A stretch of DNA of 47,319 bases from 66-474 sp035606235 (GTDB lineage: Bacteria > Pseudomonadota > Gammaproteobacteria > Xanthomonadales > Rhodanobacteraceae). Positions within the stretch are counted from its first letter, which is position 1, and each line of letters opens with the position of its first letter. The position numbers and the translations under genes are program-made. Below are positions 31,349 to 41,104 of the stretch, one piece after another. The DNA is taken from NCBI GenBank assembly GCA_035606235.1, contig DATNFU010000005.1, positions 1 through 47,319 on the forward strand, given 5' to 3'. The notes beneath the pieces are model-generated. The model saw only the letters and a program-made list of their open reading frames with translations. It searched no databases and had not been told where the DNA came from.

Positions 31349-34300
31349 TCAATGAAACAGATCGCCGCTGCTGGAATCCGTGTCCGCCGGCGCCGTCATC
31401 TGCGATGCTTCATCGTAGGCATGGTGAATCGGCACATGCAGCACGATCGAGGTGCCGATGCCGGGCGCGGAATCCACCTCGATACCGCCGCCCAGCAGGT
31501 TCAACCGCTCATATGCACTGGTCAGGCCGAAGCCGCCGCCGCTGCGCGGCTTCGGATGGCGCAGCGTGGCCGGATCGAAACCGCTGCCCTCGTCGAGCAC
31601 GCACACATCCAGCATGTCGTCGTGCCGGCGCAGTTCGATGCGCGCTTCGTCGATGCCGGCATGCTTGACGATATTGAACAGCAGTTCGCGCACGATCTGG
31701 TAGATCAGCACGCGCTTGGCGTCGTCGTGCATTTGCAGGTCGCGGTCGCCGCCGACGCTGACCTTGAGGCCGTGCATCTCGCGCATCTGCGTGACCAGCC
31801 AGTCCAGCGCCTCGGCCAGGCCCTCGCTTTTCAGGATCGGCGGGCTGAGGTCAACGGTCAGCCGGCGCGCGGTTTCCACGCCCTCGCCGCTCCATTGCTC
31901 GGCATCGCACAGATGCCGTAACGTCCTGGCATCGTCACCGCGCCCCAGCGCATTGCGCGCGGACGCGAGCTTCATCTGGATGCTGTGCAACTGCTGCTGC
32001 AAATCGTCATGCAGGATCTGGCTGATGCGGCGACGCTCGGCATGTTCGGCCATCGTCAACTGCGAAGCCATGCGCCGCACGTCGCGTTCGCTGGCGGCGA
32101 GTTCCTGGGTACGCTCGACCACGCGGCGCTCAAGGAAATTGTTGAGTTCCACCAGCTTCTGTTCGGCGCGGCGGCCCTCGATCAGGTCCGCGGCCTGGCG
32201 ACCCAGCACTTCCAGCAGGCCCAGCCTGCGCGGTGAAGGCTCCCGCGGCTCGCGCCAGTGCGTGGACAGCATGCCGACCAGCTTGCCATTGCGCGCGTAC
32301 AGCGGCGTGGTCTGCACGGCACGGATGTCGGCGCGCTCGTACGCCGCCAGGCCGTGCGCGCCCAGCATCGTTTCGCACTCGCGTACATCCTTGATGATGA
32401 CGCGTTTGCCCTGGCGCAGCGCGATATCGCAGGCGGTTCCGCAACCCACACTCACCCACGCCCACTGCGCCGCCGCTTCCTCGCTGAAGCCGCGATGCGC
32501 CAGCAGCCGCAGTTCACCGCCCGCGCCGCGTTCGGGATAAACCATCTGCAAACTCGCCATGTCCGAACGCATCAGGCTGGCGGCGGCATCCACGATGCGC
32601 GAGTAAAGCGCATCCGGATCGGTCTCGCTGACGAGCTCCGTGCTGACCCGCTGCAACAGGCGCGTGTCGGCCAATTCCTTGGCGAGGTCGGCTTCGCCCT
32701 GGCGCACCGCGCGTTCGGCCAGATGACGTTCCATCACCAGGGTGGCGATGCGCGCGCCAAACTCGGCAAGGCGCCGATGCCATGTGCCGGGGCGGCCGAC
32801 CCGGTTGAGCGAAAGGAAAAACGAGCCGATCGGCTTGCCTTGCGAATCAAAGATCGGCGTGGCGTGGCAGGCCCGCACGCCATCCGCCAGACATTTCTCG
32901 CGCCATGCCTGCGGCCAGCGCGGGTCGCTCGCGATGTCCTCGCAATCCAGCGGCTGACCGCTGCTGATCGCGGCTTCGGAAATCCCGGCTGCCAACTCGC
33001 AGACGTGCGCGCCGCTGCTGTCCTCGAAGCAGGGCGGCAGAAACGCGGCTTGCGAATCGCGCAATTGCGCGAGCGCGCCGTCGGCGAGTACCACGCAGCC
33101 GCGCGCGCCCGCATCGAAGCGCGATACCGAATCGCTCAGCTCCTGCAGGCACAGCGACAACTCGCAGCCGGCGGCGACATGCTCCAGCACCTGCTTCTGT
33201 TCCGACAGCAGCAGTTCGTCGCGCTTGCGATCGCCAATGTCACGCGCGATTTTCGAGGCGCCGACAATCTGGCCGCGCGTATCCCGGATCGGCGCGATCA
33301 TCAGCGAGACATCCAGCAGCCGGCCGTCCTTGTGCCGACGCACCGTCTCGAAACTGTCCACGCTATCGCCGGCGCGGATGCGCGCCAGGATGCCGGGCTC
33401 CTCGCTGACCCGCTCGGGCGGCATCAGTATGGTGATGGGATGGCCCACGGCCTCTTCGGTGGTGTAGCCGAACAACCGCTCCGCGCCCTGGTTCCAGCTG
33501 GTGATGATGCCGCCCAGATCCTTGCTGACGATCGCATCATGCGAAGAGGTGACGATTGCGGCGAGATGGCCGGCAGCCTTGTTGCTGCGGCTGCGCTCGA
33601 CCGCTTCCCAGGTGCGTTCGGCCACCTCCGTCAAGAGCGCGACCTGCGCGGTGCGCCACTCGCGCGGCTGGGCATCGGCGGCCACCAGCGCCCACGCCAA
33701 CTTGCCCTGCTTGACCAGCAGCGTCGCCGCCAGCGCACCAATCTTCAGCGCGGCGAGCAGTTCGCGGGCTGCCGCCGGCAGCGACGCCTGCGCAACGTCG
33801 TCCAGCACCAGCGGCTGGTCGTCGCGCAGGCCGGCAAGGAAATCCCGCATGCCGGCAAGATCATGGGTACCGGCGATGCTGTCGATCCCGGGCCGGTGAT
33901 AATCCGGCAGCACGATCGCGCGGCCTTCGTCTTGCAGGATCTCCACGAAATAGACGCGATCGCAGTCGAGGCGGTGGCCAAGCGCCTCGCAGGCAACCCG
34001 TTGCACGGCATCGGGATCGGCCACCGCACGCAGCTGGTCGCCGAGCGCCAACAGAAAACTCTGGCGTTCCTCTTGCGCACGCAGGGCGCGCTCGACCTCT
34101 TTCTGTTCGGTGATGTCGCGGGTGGTGCCGGCGACGGCTTCGACCTCGCCATGCGGCCCCAGCACCGGCACGAAGATGTACTCGTAAATGCGTTCGCCAA
34201 ATGCCCCGGTGAACGGCACCTGCCCGCGAACCGGCAGCTTGCTTGCGATCACCTGCTCGATCTCGCGATCCTGCATCGCCGCGTGCCACTCGGGATAACC

Positions 34301-36940
34301 AAGCTCGCGGGCGGTCTTGCCGATCGTCTCGTCAGCGGTCTTGCCCCACATCTTCAGCAGGGCCTTGTTGGCATAGGTGAAGCGGTGATCCAGATCGAAG
34401 ACATAGGCGATATCCGGCGTGTTGTCGAGAATCGCCTCGTACAGGCGACGCTGCGCCTGCGTCTGCGTGTGCGCATCCTGCAGCGCCTGCTCGTCGTGCT
34501 TGCGCTGGGTGATGTCCACCAGCATGTTGATGCCGCCGATCAGCTTGCCTTGCGCATCATGCAGCGGAGTCGGATACGGCATGAACCAGCGGCGCGAGCC
34601 ATCCGGCCGCTCGGCAATCGCCTCGATGCCGCCGTAGATCGCGCGATCCTGCTTCAGCGCGATCGCCATCGGGCACTGGTCATGCGGCAACACCGAACCA
34701 TCGGCGCGATAAAGCTTCCAGCTCACGCACCATTCGTCGCTGCCCAATTGCGGCACGCGCCCGGCGAACTCCACCGCGGCCGGGTTGAAATGCGTCACCC
34801 GGCCCCGCGCATCGGTGGTGTAGATGGCGGTGGGCAACGCATCGATCATCTGGCGCAGATGCGCCTCGGAGGCCGCCAGCGCCGCTTGCGCGCGCGCGCG
34901 TTCGATGCGCGGCAGGATCCGGTTGGCGACTTCGCAGACCAGTTCGATTTCGTCCTCGCGCCAATCGCGTGGCGCGTCATCGCAAAAGGCCAGCAGGCCG
35001 CGCCAGACACCGGCGATATGCCAGGGAATCGTGATGAAGGAGCCGACCTCGTAACGCGCGTACGCATCGCCGTCGGTGCGCGCATCGGTGTGGCAGTCGC
35101 GCACCACCAGCGGTTTGCCCTCGTGCGCCTCTTCACTGAAGGCCGGGACCACGAAACTCGACAACGGCGCGCTGCGCGGCAATTTCGGTATCGCGCCCTC
35201 GTACCAGACCTGATCGGTACGCGCGCTGTCGCTCGCCTCGTCGATGCTGATCAGGCAGCAGCAATGCAGGTTGAGATAAGCGCCGATGCGCGACGACACC
35301 GTTTGCATGATCTGCGCTTCGTCATCGCAACGGCCGGTGACCTCGGCGATATCGGCAAGCAGCGCGAGGTGGGCTTCGCGGCGCTTGCGCTCACTGACGT
35401 CGCTGAAGGAGATGATCGCGCCGGTGATTTCGCCGCGTGGATTCCGGAGCGGCGAGATGTTCATCTGCACCGGCACGCGCGCGCCATCCGGCCGGCCGAT
35501 CGTGATGTCGAGGTCGTGTTGCGCGGGAGCACCTTGCAGCACCTCGATGGCCGGGCTTTGCCCCAGCGGCAGTTCGTCGCCGCCGTGCCACAGTCGCGTG
35601 GCGCCGCGCCTGTCGATGCCGCGGATCGGCGCGCGTCCCCAGATCTCGACCGCACGCGCGTTGAAATGCTGGATCACCCCGTCGCGGTCGCAGACCAGCA
35701 CCGCCGAGGGCACCGCCTCGAACAGCGCGCGGAAGCGCGCCTCGTTTTCGCGCAATGCAGCTTCGGCGCGAGCCCGCTCGACCGCTTCCCAGATGCGCGC
35801 GGCCATTTCCTCGATCAGCGCGACCTCGTCGGGCGACCACGTGCGCGGCCGCGCATCGGCAACATACAACAAGGCGACCCAGCGCCCGTTGTGGATCAGC
35901 GGTGCGGCGACCACCGCGCGCGCGCCCCAGGCCAGGTATTTCGCCGCGCGCCCGCGCACGGTTTCCCGCGCATCATTGTCGGCGTCGTTCACGACAAAGG
36001 TTTTGCCGGCCAGAAAAGTGGCGCGCACCGCCTCGCTGGAGTCGGCCATCGACTGCACGCCCAGCCCGCTGGCCTGCGCCGCGTCGGTCCATTCGGCGCG
36101 GACATCCAGCGCCTGCATGTTGGAACCGATGTCGGCATAGCCGCAGCGCGCGGCTTCCAGTTGCCCGCCCAGCGCCGTTACCGCTTCCGACATCACGGCC
36201 TGCGGATCGGCAAGGTTGCGCACGCGATCGGTGAAGGCGAGCACGAAGCGCTGGCGCGCTTCCCTGGTGCGCAAATTCGCTTCCAGTTTTTCGCGATGCG
36301 CCTGCGCCTCGATTTGCGCGGTGGTTTCGCTCACCACTTGCAGCATGCCGCGGGGGTGGCCGTGTTCATCCAGGATCGGCGAGCAATCCAGGTCGAACCA
36401 GGCCTGTTCGCGCATGCCGCTGCGGCGCGTTTCCAGCCGCTGGTCGTGCAGCGAAAGCGATTGGCCAGCGAGCACCTGGCGCAGCAAGCCCTCCATCCAT
36501 TTCGAATGAGCGGGCCACGCCTCCAGCGAACTGACCCCGAGCACGTGCGGGTGGTGCACGCCCAGCATCGGTACCATCGCATCGTTGTAGAGCAGGATGC
36601 CGCGCTCGCCCCAACTGATGTTCATCGGCACCGGCGAGCGCAGGATCAGATCCAGCGCATTGCGCAGACACGCGGGCCATTGCTCGATCGGACCGAGCGG
36701 GGTCGCCGCCCAGTCGTACGCGCGGATGCGCCCGCCCATCTCGCCGCCTTGACTCACCCACTCGGCGTCATCGGCACGGGTGCGTTCGTGACGCGCGTGC
36801 GCGGCCGGTCGCTCGGGATGCGCCGTCTCCAGCGCAAGCTCGAGGCCGCCCGACGCGCGCTCGGATACGTCGACGCCCGCATGGGAATAGTGAGCGCGCA
36901 GCTCGGCCAAGCCGTTGCGGCGCTGTTCGGGATCAGACAT
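31349..36940 (-). CDS. Giant soluble PAS/GAF sensor histidine kinase, HisKA_3 type
   Basis: The 1863-residue protein has no membrane segment. From the N-terminus I read PAS, GAF, PAS, GAF, PAS, PAS, GAF, PAS, GAF, GAF domains (about five of each), then a coiled linker (FLERRVVERTQELAASERD), a HisKA_3 dimerisation domain with phospho-His1644 in RRRISQILHDDLQQQL, and a HATPase with N-box ELLFNIVKHA, G-boxes DEGSGFD and GGGFGLTSAYERL. HisKA_3 kinases (NarX/UhpB group) pair with NarL-type receivers such as the next gene. Repeated PAS and GAF modules suggest several small-molecule, redox or cyclic-nucleotide inputs; no ligand can be named. No receiver domain is fused. Start ATG 36940 fits; the ribosome-binding site is AAGG, distant. 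Exceptionally long for the group. Confidence 0.9.
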   Translation of the reverse strand: MSDPEQRRNGLAELRAHYSHAGVDVSERASGGLELALETAHPERPAAHARHERTRADDAEWVSQGGEMGGRIRAYDWAATPLGPIEQWPACLRNALDLILRSPVPMNISWGERGILLYNDAMVPMLGVHHPHVLGVSSLEAWPAHSKWMEGLLRQVLAGQSLSLHDQRLETRRSGMREQAWFDLDCSPILDEHGHPRGMLQVVSETTAQIEAQAHREKLEANLRTREARQRFVLAFTDRVRNLADPQAVMSEAVTALGGQLEAARCGYADIGSNMQALDVRAEWTDAAQASGLGVQSMADSSEAVRATFLAGKTFVVNDADNDARETVRGRAAKYLAWGARAVVAAPLIHNGRWVALLYVADARPRTWSPDEVALIEEMAARIWEAVERARAEAALRENEARFRALFEAVPSAVLVCDRDGVIQHFNARAVEIWGRAPIRGIDRRGATRLWHGGDELPLGQSPAIEVLQGAPAQHDLDITIGRPDGARVPVQMNISPLRNPRGEITGAIISFSDVSERKRREAHLALLADIAEVTGRCDDEAQIMQTVSSRIGAYLNLHCCCLISIDEASDSARTDQVWYEGAIPKLPRSAPLSSFVVPAFSEEAHEGKPLVVRDCHTDARTDGDAYARYEVGSFITIPWHIAGVWRGLLAFCDDAPRDWREDEIELVCEVANRILPRIERARAQAALAASEAHLRQMIDALPTAIYTTDARGRVTHFNPAAVEFAGRVPQLGSDEWCVSWKLYRADGSVLPHDQCPMAIALKQDRAIYGGIEAIAERPDGSRRWFMPYPTPLHDAQGKLIGGINMLVDITQRKHDEQALQDAHTQTQAQRRLYEAILDNTPDIAYVFDLDHRFTYANKALLKMWGKTADETIGKTARELGYPEWHAAMQDREIEQVIASKLPVRGQVPFTGAFGERIYEYIFVPVLGPHGEVEAVAGTTRDITEQKEVERALRAQEERQSFLLALGDQLRAVADPDAVQRVACEALGHRLDCDRVYFVEILQDEGRAIVLPDYHRPGIDSIAGTHDLAGMRDFLAGLRDDQPLVLDDVAQASLPAAARELLAALKIGALAATLLVKQGKLAWALVAADAQPREWRTAQVALLTEVAERTWEAVERSRSNKAAGHLAAIVTSSHDAIVSKDLGGIITSWNQGAERLFGYTTEEAVGHPITILMPPERVSEEPGILARIRAGDSVDSFETVRRHKDGRLLDVSLMIAPIRDTRGQIVGASKIARDIGDRKRDELLLSEQKQVLEHVAAGCELSLCLQELSDSVSRFDAGARGCVVLADGALAQLRDSQAAFLPPCFEDSSGAHVCELAAGISEAAISSGQPLDCEDIASDPRWPQAWREKCLADGVRACHATPIFDSQGKPIGSFFLSLNRVGRPGTWHRRLAEFGARIATLVMERHLAERAVRQGEADLAKELADTRLLQRVSTELVSETDPDALYSRIVDAAASLMRSDMASLQMVYPERGAGGELRLLAHRGFSEEAAAQWAWVSVGCGTACDIALRQGKRVIIKDVRECETMLGAHGLAAYERADIRAVQTTPLYARNGKLVGMLSTHWREPREPSPRRLGLLEVLGRQAADLIEGRRAEQKLVELNNFLERRVVERTQELAASERDVRRMASQLTMAEHAERRRISQILHDDLQQQLHSIQMKLASARNALGRGDDARTLRHLCDAEQWSGEGVETARRLTVDLSPPILKSEGLAEALDWLVTQMREMHGLKVSVGGDRDLQMHDDAKRVLIYQIVRELLFNIVKHAGIDEARIELRRHDDMLDVCVLDEGSGFDPATLRHPKPRSGGGFGLTSAYERLNLLGGGIEVDSAPGIGTSIVLHVPIHHAYDEASQMTAPADTDSSSGDLFH

Positions 36941-37070
36941 CGCGATCCGTACCTTCCGTAGCTCTCTCCGGCACGCCCCGGCGGGGCCGTGGAAACCGGC
37001 GATTCTAGAGGTGCGGCGTCAGCCGGTTGTTATGGGCGCGTGCAGACGGGTCGGTAATCCAGGACACACG

Positions 37071-37649
37071 TCACAGAGTTCCGGCCTTGGCCGGCGCGAC
37101 AGCGCCGGAAGACGGCATCGCCATGCCCTGCATCAGGCGCATATGCTCCTCGGCGGCGTTGGCGGTGAGTTTGCGGTACTCCGCCGCGGTCATCTTCGGC
37201 TGCTTCTGCAGGTAGGCCACTATCGCCCAGATCATCTGGTCGTTGTGGGTCGGTCCCCATGCCGGCATCGCGGTGAACTTGATCCCGTGCTTGATGATCC
37301 AGAACGATTCGGCGGGCTCGGGAGCGAAGCGGGTGAGGTTGGGCGGCTTGGGATACAGGCCGTGGCGGATTTCCGAATCATCCATGCCTGGCGCGAGATG
37401 GCACATCGCGCAGTTCTCGGCGTAATGCTGCGCGCCTTGCGCCACCATCGCGGGGTCATCCAGCTTGGGCGGCGTGATGTCGGCGGCGTGATGCTCGGTC
37501 GAACGGTCGCGCAGCGCCCCGATTGCCTGGCTGACAACCGGCCAGTGTGGCGAATCGGTGCCGATGTCGTAGACGCCGCTCCAGATGAAGATCGCGGCCG
37601 CCACGATGAAGATGATGATCCAGAGGATGAATGCGCCGATGAATCGCAT
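37071..37649 (-). CDS. Membrane-anchored monoheme cytochrome c
   Basis: The 192-residue protein begins with a single hydrophobic helix (FIGAFILWIIIFIVAAAIFIW) that can anchor it in the inner membrane, then a class I cytochrome c domain with heme motif CAMCH (Cys80, Cys83, His84) and probable Met ligand in FTAMPAWGPTHND. The start ATG 37649 has AGGAGGGC upstream; the longer frame to 37736 is not supported. Such proteins carry electrons to terminal oxidases or dehydrogenases in the periplasm. The C-terminal residues AVAPAKAGTL resemble the usual translation of palindromic intergenic repeats, so the tail may be repeat-derived. Divergent from rlmJ. Confidence 0.9.
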   Translation of the reverse strand: MRFIGAFILWIIIFIVAAAIFIWSGVYDIGTDSPHWPVVSQAIGALRDRSTEHHAADITPPKLDDPAMVAQGAQHYAENCAMCHLAPGMDDSEIRHGLYPKPPNLTRFAPEPAESFWIIKHGIKFTAMPAWGPTHNDQMIWAIVAYLQKQPKMTAAEYRKLTANAAEEHMRLMQGMAMPSSGAVAPAKAGTL

Positions 37650-37740
37650 GATCTGCCCTCCTTTCGGGGCCGCGCACGCCGGGCACGCGCGCGGCATGAC
37701 GCACACAGCATAATGTGCCGCCCTCCCCGTCGCCATTCAC

Positions 37741-38580
37741 ATGAATTATCGTCACGCCTTCCATGCCGGCAATTTCGCCGATGTCTTCAAGCACGCCGTG
37801 TTGCTGGCGCTCTTGGACGCGTTGACCGCGAAGGACAAACCGCTGTGTTATCTCGATACGCACGCGGGCCGCGGCCGTTATGCACTGGATGACGCTCAGG
37901 CGGACAAGACCGGCGAATGGCGCGAAGGCATCGGGCGTGTGTTCGCCGCCGCCCCGTCGTTGCCGGCACCGCTGCACGATTACGCGCGGGCGATCCACGC
38001 GTTCAATCCCGACGGTCGGCTGCGCGTGTATCCGGGTTCACCGGCGCTGGCCGCGCGCGCGCTGCGCGAGCGCGATCGACTCTTGCTGTGCGAAACGCAG
38101 GAAGAAGAAGCGGCCGGCCTGCGCGAGGTGTTTCGCGCCGATCTGCGCGCACATGTGCACAACCGCGACGGTTACGCCGCGATGAACGCGTTGTTGCCGC
38201 CGCCGGAAAAGCGCGGACTGGTCCTGGTGGATCCGCCGTTCGAGGCGCAAGCCGAGGAGTTCCGCGTGATCGAGAACGCGCTCGCCGCCGCGCACGCGCG
38301 CTGGCCGACCGGCGTGTACGCGGTGTGGTATCCGATCAAGCGGCGCGCGCTGGTGATGCCGTTCCAGCGCTGGCTGGGTTCGCGTGGCTGGCGCGACGTG
38401 TTGCTGGCCGAATTGCTGGTGCGCCCGGACGATTCGCCGCTGCGCTTGAATGGCGCGGGTTTCGCGATCATCAACACGCCGTGGCAGTTCGAGGCGAAGC
38501 TGGCGACGATGTTGCCTGCGTTGAAATCCGTGCTGGCGCAAGCGCCCGGCGCATCGCATCGGCTGCAGGTGCTGGCCTAG
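37741..38580 (+). CDS. rlmJ: 23S rRNA (adenine2030-N6)-methyltransferase RlmJ
   Basis: RlmJ methylates A2030 of 23S rRNA. The 279-residue protein begins MNYRHAFHAGNFADVFKHAV, the family's hallmark N-terminus, with YLDTHAGRGRYAL as S-adenosylmethionine motif and GLVLVDPPFEAQ (DPPF at 164-167) as the N6-adenine methylase catalytic motif, and the C-terminal GFAIINTPWQF. Length and start agree with homologues. Cytoplasmic and single-copy. It is divergent from the cytochrome gene and convergent with the next membrane protein. Confidence 0.97.
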   Translation: MNYRHAFHAGNFADVFKHAVLLALLDALTAKDKPLCYLDTHAGRGRYALDDAQADKTGEWREGIGRVFAAAPSLPAPLHDYARAIHAFNPDGRLRVYPGSPALAARALRERDRLLLCETQEEEAAGLREVFRADLRAHVHNRDGYAAMNALLPPPEKRGLVLVDPPFEAQAEEFRVIENALAAAHARWPTGVYAVWYPIKRRALVMPFQRWLGSRGWRDVLLAELLVRPDDSPLRLNGAGFAIINTPWQFEAKLATMLPALKSVLAQAPGASHRLQVLA

Positions 38581-38590
38581 CGCAGCGCTG

Positions 38591-39118
38591 CTACAAAACC
38601 TGGTCCGCTGCCGGCTGCTTGCGCGCCACCCGCAACACACCGATGTAATAGCAGGCGTAATAGCCGACCAGCAAACCGAACAGCGCCAGCGTCAACGGGC
38701 TGCGCGGATATGGCGGCGCCTGTGCGCCGGCTTGCGCGGCCTGCATCGCCGGCCACAGCACCGTGAAGCGATAGGCCAGCCGGCCCAGCAGCAGCGCGGC
38801 GATCGCGATGCCGAACCAGCTGTGCGGGATGTAGTGCACGCCATCGGGCTCGCGTTCGAAGCGCGTCAGCCGCAAACCCCACCAGCCGAGCGCGATGCCG
38901 GCGATCAGGCCGCCCGCATCGGCGGCGAACAGCATCGGGTTTGCCGCCGAGCCCGCCAGCAGCAAGGCCCCTATCACGCACAGGATCACCACCCGCGTGA
39001 TCATGCGCGCGGGTTGCACCGGCTGGCGACCGAAGCTGCGCCTGAAACGTCGGTAGTACAACAGCACGATCAGTGGCAGCGAGACGGCGAGTGAAAGCGC
39101 TTGCGGCGAAAAGGTCAT
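38591..39118 (-). CDS. Hypothetical five-helix membrane protein
   Basis: The 175-residue product has about five hydrophobic segments (ALSLAVSLPLIVLLYY, MITRVVILCVIGALLLAGS, AADAGGLIAGIALGWWGL, WFGIAIAALLLGRLAYRF and LALFGLLVGYYACYYIGV). The loop RFEREPDGVHYIPHSWFG resembles CcdC/DUF1453-like membrane proteins of Proteobacteria, but I cannot be sure of the family. Start ATG 39118. It converges on rlmJ, whose stop is 10 bases away. Function unknown. Confidence 0.7.
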   Translation of the reverse strand: MTFSPQALSLAVSLPLIVLLYYRRFRRSFGRQPVQPARMITRVVILCVIGALLLAGSAANPMLFAADAGGLIAGIALGWWGLRLTRFEREPDGVHYIPHSWFGIAIAALLLGRLAYRFTVLWPAMQAAQAGAQAPPYPRSPLTLALFGLLVGYYACYYIGVLRVARKQPAADQVL

Positions 39119-39312
39119 GGCAGGAGAGAAGCCCTGGATGGGTCGCGATCATCCATGTCGCAGGATCAGGGCGCGGACGTTCCGTCCACGCTTCCTGAAG
39201 AATGCGCGCATTCTAGCCGCAAGAGGCAAAGCGCTGGAGTTACATCTGTCATCTGCAGCACCTTCGCCTCGCGCGGTGTATAAACCACTCAGGCCACCGC
39301 AGGAACCGCATC

Positions 39313-39843
39313 ATGCGCAGCCCCGCAATAATTGCATCGCGCACATCGCTTGGCCTCGCCGCATTGGCGCTGGCCGCGACGCTCGCGGCTTGTTCGCCGC
39401 CACCGATCTACAAACCGGATGCTTCCCTCAACGGCGCCGCGCCCGCGCAGGTCGCGGCCGCGCCGGAGCGCTATCGCGATGTCGAGGTGATCTGGGGCGG
39501 GCGCATCGTCGCGGTGCGCAATTTTCCTGACCACAGCGAAGTCGAGATGCTCGACTATCCACTGGATTCCTCGCAACGCCCGCGCGTGGATCAGGCCGAA
39601 GGCGGACGCTTCATCGCACTGATGCCGGGCTACGTGGAAGGCATGGACTATCCCGCCGGCACACTGATGACCTTGCGCGGGCGCGTGGATGGCACGCGCG
39701 CCGGCAAGGTCGGCCAAGCCGATTACATGTTCCCGCTGGTGCGCGTCGAGCAGTCACACCGTTGGACGCCCGAGGAGATGCGCCGGGGGCATCCAGATAT
39801 CCATTTCGGTATTGGCGTGGGCGTGATTGGCGGAGTGCATTGA
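39313..39843 (+). CDS. Slp-family outer membrane lipoprotein
   Basis: The 176-residue protein has a lipoprotein signal ending in lipobox LAAC at Cys27 (ALAATLAAC), then the Slp pattern: RYRDVEVIWGGRIVAVRNFP, EMLDYPLDSSQRPRV, GRFIALMPGYV and DYMFPLVRVEQSHRWTP. E. coli Slp is a starvation- and acid-induced outer membrane lipoprotein. Residue two after the lipidated Cys is Ser then Pro, not Asp, consistent with outer membrane sorting. Start ATG 39313; no strong ribosome-binding site is visible. Single gene between two minus-strand transporters. Confidence 0.9.
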   Translation: MRSPAIIASRTSLGLAALALAATLAACSPPPIYKPDASLNGAAPAQVAAAPERYRDVEVIWGGRIVAVRNFPDHSEVEMLDYPLDSSQRPRVDQAEGGRFIALMPGYVEGMDYPAGTLMTLRGRVDGTRAGKVGQADYMFPLVRVEQSHRWTPEEMRRGHPDIHFGIGVGVIGGVH

Positions 39844-39960
39844 TTTTTATCCCGCCCTCGGTGCCGCTTACTCCGGAAATGACTCCTCTCCCGCCGCGTT
39901 GCGTGCATCGACCCACCCACAAGGTGCAACGCGGAGCCAGGATGCCCTTTCGAGCCCACC

Positions 39961-40890
39961 TCAATCCGCATCATCCGCCTCGAAGAAACTCCAGCGGATT
40001 TGCGTAAAGCGTTGTCTCAAATCCCGCTCGACGCGGTTCACCGCATCGACCAAGGCGTGCGCGTCGCCGCCGGCATCCATCACCTTCATTCGCGCCTTGG
40101 TCGCCAGCACGATGTCGGGCCCGAGTTGCAGCGTGATCATGTGGTAGAGCTTGCTGACCTCGGCATGGCTCTCGATGAAGGTGCGGATCTCCGTGCGCAT
40201 GGCGGGTTCGGCGCTGGAGCCCACCAGCAGCGCCTTCACTTCGATGGCCACCAGCACCGCCACGATTACCAGCAGACCGCCGATCGCCAGCGAACCGATC
40301 GCGTCGAATAGCGGGTTGCCGGTGAGCACGGTCACGCTCACCGCAATCAGCGCGAAACTCAATCCGGTGAGCGCGGCAATATCTTCGCCGAAAATCACCA
40401 GCAGTTCGCTGGAGCGGCTGACCCGGAACCAGCGCCACAGCGGCATGTTGCCGCGCGTCTTGTTGATCGCATGCAGTGCGCCGTGCATGGAAATCGATTC
40501 CGCGCCGATCGCGAACACCAGGACCAGGATCGCCAGCCACGGCTGGTGCAGTGGTTCCGGGTGGCGCAGTTTGCTGAAGCCCTCGTACAGCGACACCACG
40601 CCGCCAACGGAGAACAACAGCATCGCCACCAGGAACGACCAGAAGTACAGCGCCGCGCCCTCGCCCAACGGATGCTCGATCGAGGCCGGCCGCCGCGCCT
40701 GCCGCAAGCCCAGCAGCACCAGCCCCTGGTTGCCGCAGTCGGCAAGCGAATGCACCGCTTCCGAAAGCATCGAACCGGAACCGGTGAACAGCGCGGCCCC
40801 GAGCTTGCACACGAAAATCGCGAAATTCGCACCTAGCGCCAGCAACACCGCGCGCAGGGAAGAAGATTTGTTCTCGCCGTGGTGGGACAT
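39961..40890 (-). CDS. Cation diffusion facilitator transporter, second copy
   Basis: This 309-residue CDF protein belongs to a different subgroup from the one at 23095: its helix 2 motif is HSLADCGNQG, and helix 5 has FGEDIAALTG, where usual CDF HxxxD is replaced by ExxxxL-like sequence. It has six membrane helices and a cytoplasmic domain with AMRTEIRTFIESHAEV. The N-terminus MSHHGENK is only weakly His-bearing. Start ATG 40890 has AAGGA nine bases upstream; the longer frame to 41040 is not supported. Substrate is probably a divalent metal such as Zn, Fe or Mn, but cannot be specified. Divergent from mfd across 214 bases. Confidence 0.9.
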   Translation of the reverse strand: MSHHGENKSSSLRAVLLALGANFAIFVCKLGAALFTGSGSMLSEAVHSLADCGNQGLVLLGLRQARRPASIEHPLGEGAALYFWSFLVAMLLFSVGGVVSLYEGFSKLRHPEPLHQPWLAILVLVFAIGAESISMHGALHAINKTRGNMPLWRWFRVSRSSELLVIFGEDIAALTGLSFALIAVSVTVLTGNPLFDAIGSLAIGGLLVIVAVLVAIEVKALLVGSSAEPAMRTEIRTFIESHAEVSKLYHMITLQLGPDIVLATKARMKVMDAGGDAHALVDAVNRVERDLRQRFTQIRWSFFEADDAD

Positions 40891-41104
40891 TCGTATTCGT
40901 CCTTTGCCGGCGCCCAGTCTATCCAATGTGTCATGACCGGTCGCCGGCGGGCCGGCTCCCGCGGAAGCCGCTTGGCAGAAGCGCGTCTGCGCGCGACGCG
41001 CGCAATGCGCCGTCTCTTGCAAACACGCGTTAAACTTCACGCTTGTCGTTTTCTGCTGGCCGCATCTCGCGTCCGGCAGTGCTTTTCATTGTCTTTGGCC
41101 CATC
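40891..41104. other. Intergenic region between the CDF transporter and mfd
   Basis: The 214-base region is divergent and must contain both promoters. It is GC-rich with CGCGACGCGCG-type runs around 40985-41010. A candidate mfd promoter is suggested by AT-rich stretches near 41030-41095, but no convincing -35/-10 pair is seen. No repeat of the families described elsewhere is evident. Confidence 0.4.

Noticed and set aside
32258..36961. A 1567-codon open frame on the plus strand opposite the histidine kinase
   Set aside because: It is a reading shadow of a GC-rich gene: no family features, Arg/His/Gln-rich composition, and the minus strand encodes clear PAS, GAF, HisKA_3 and HATPase domains.
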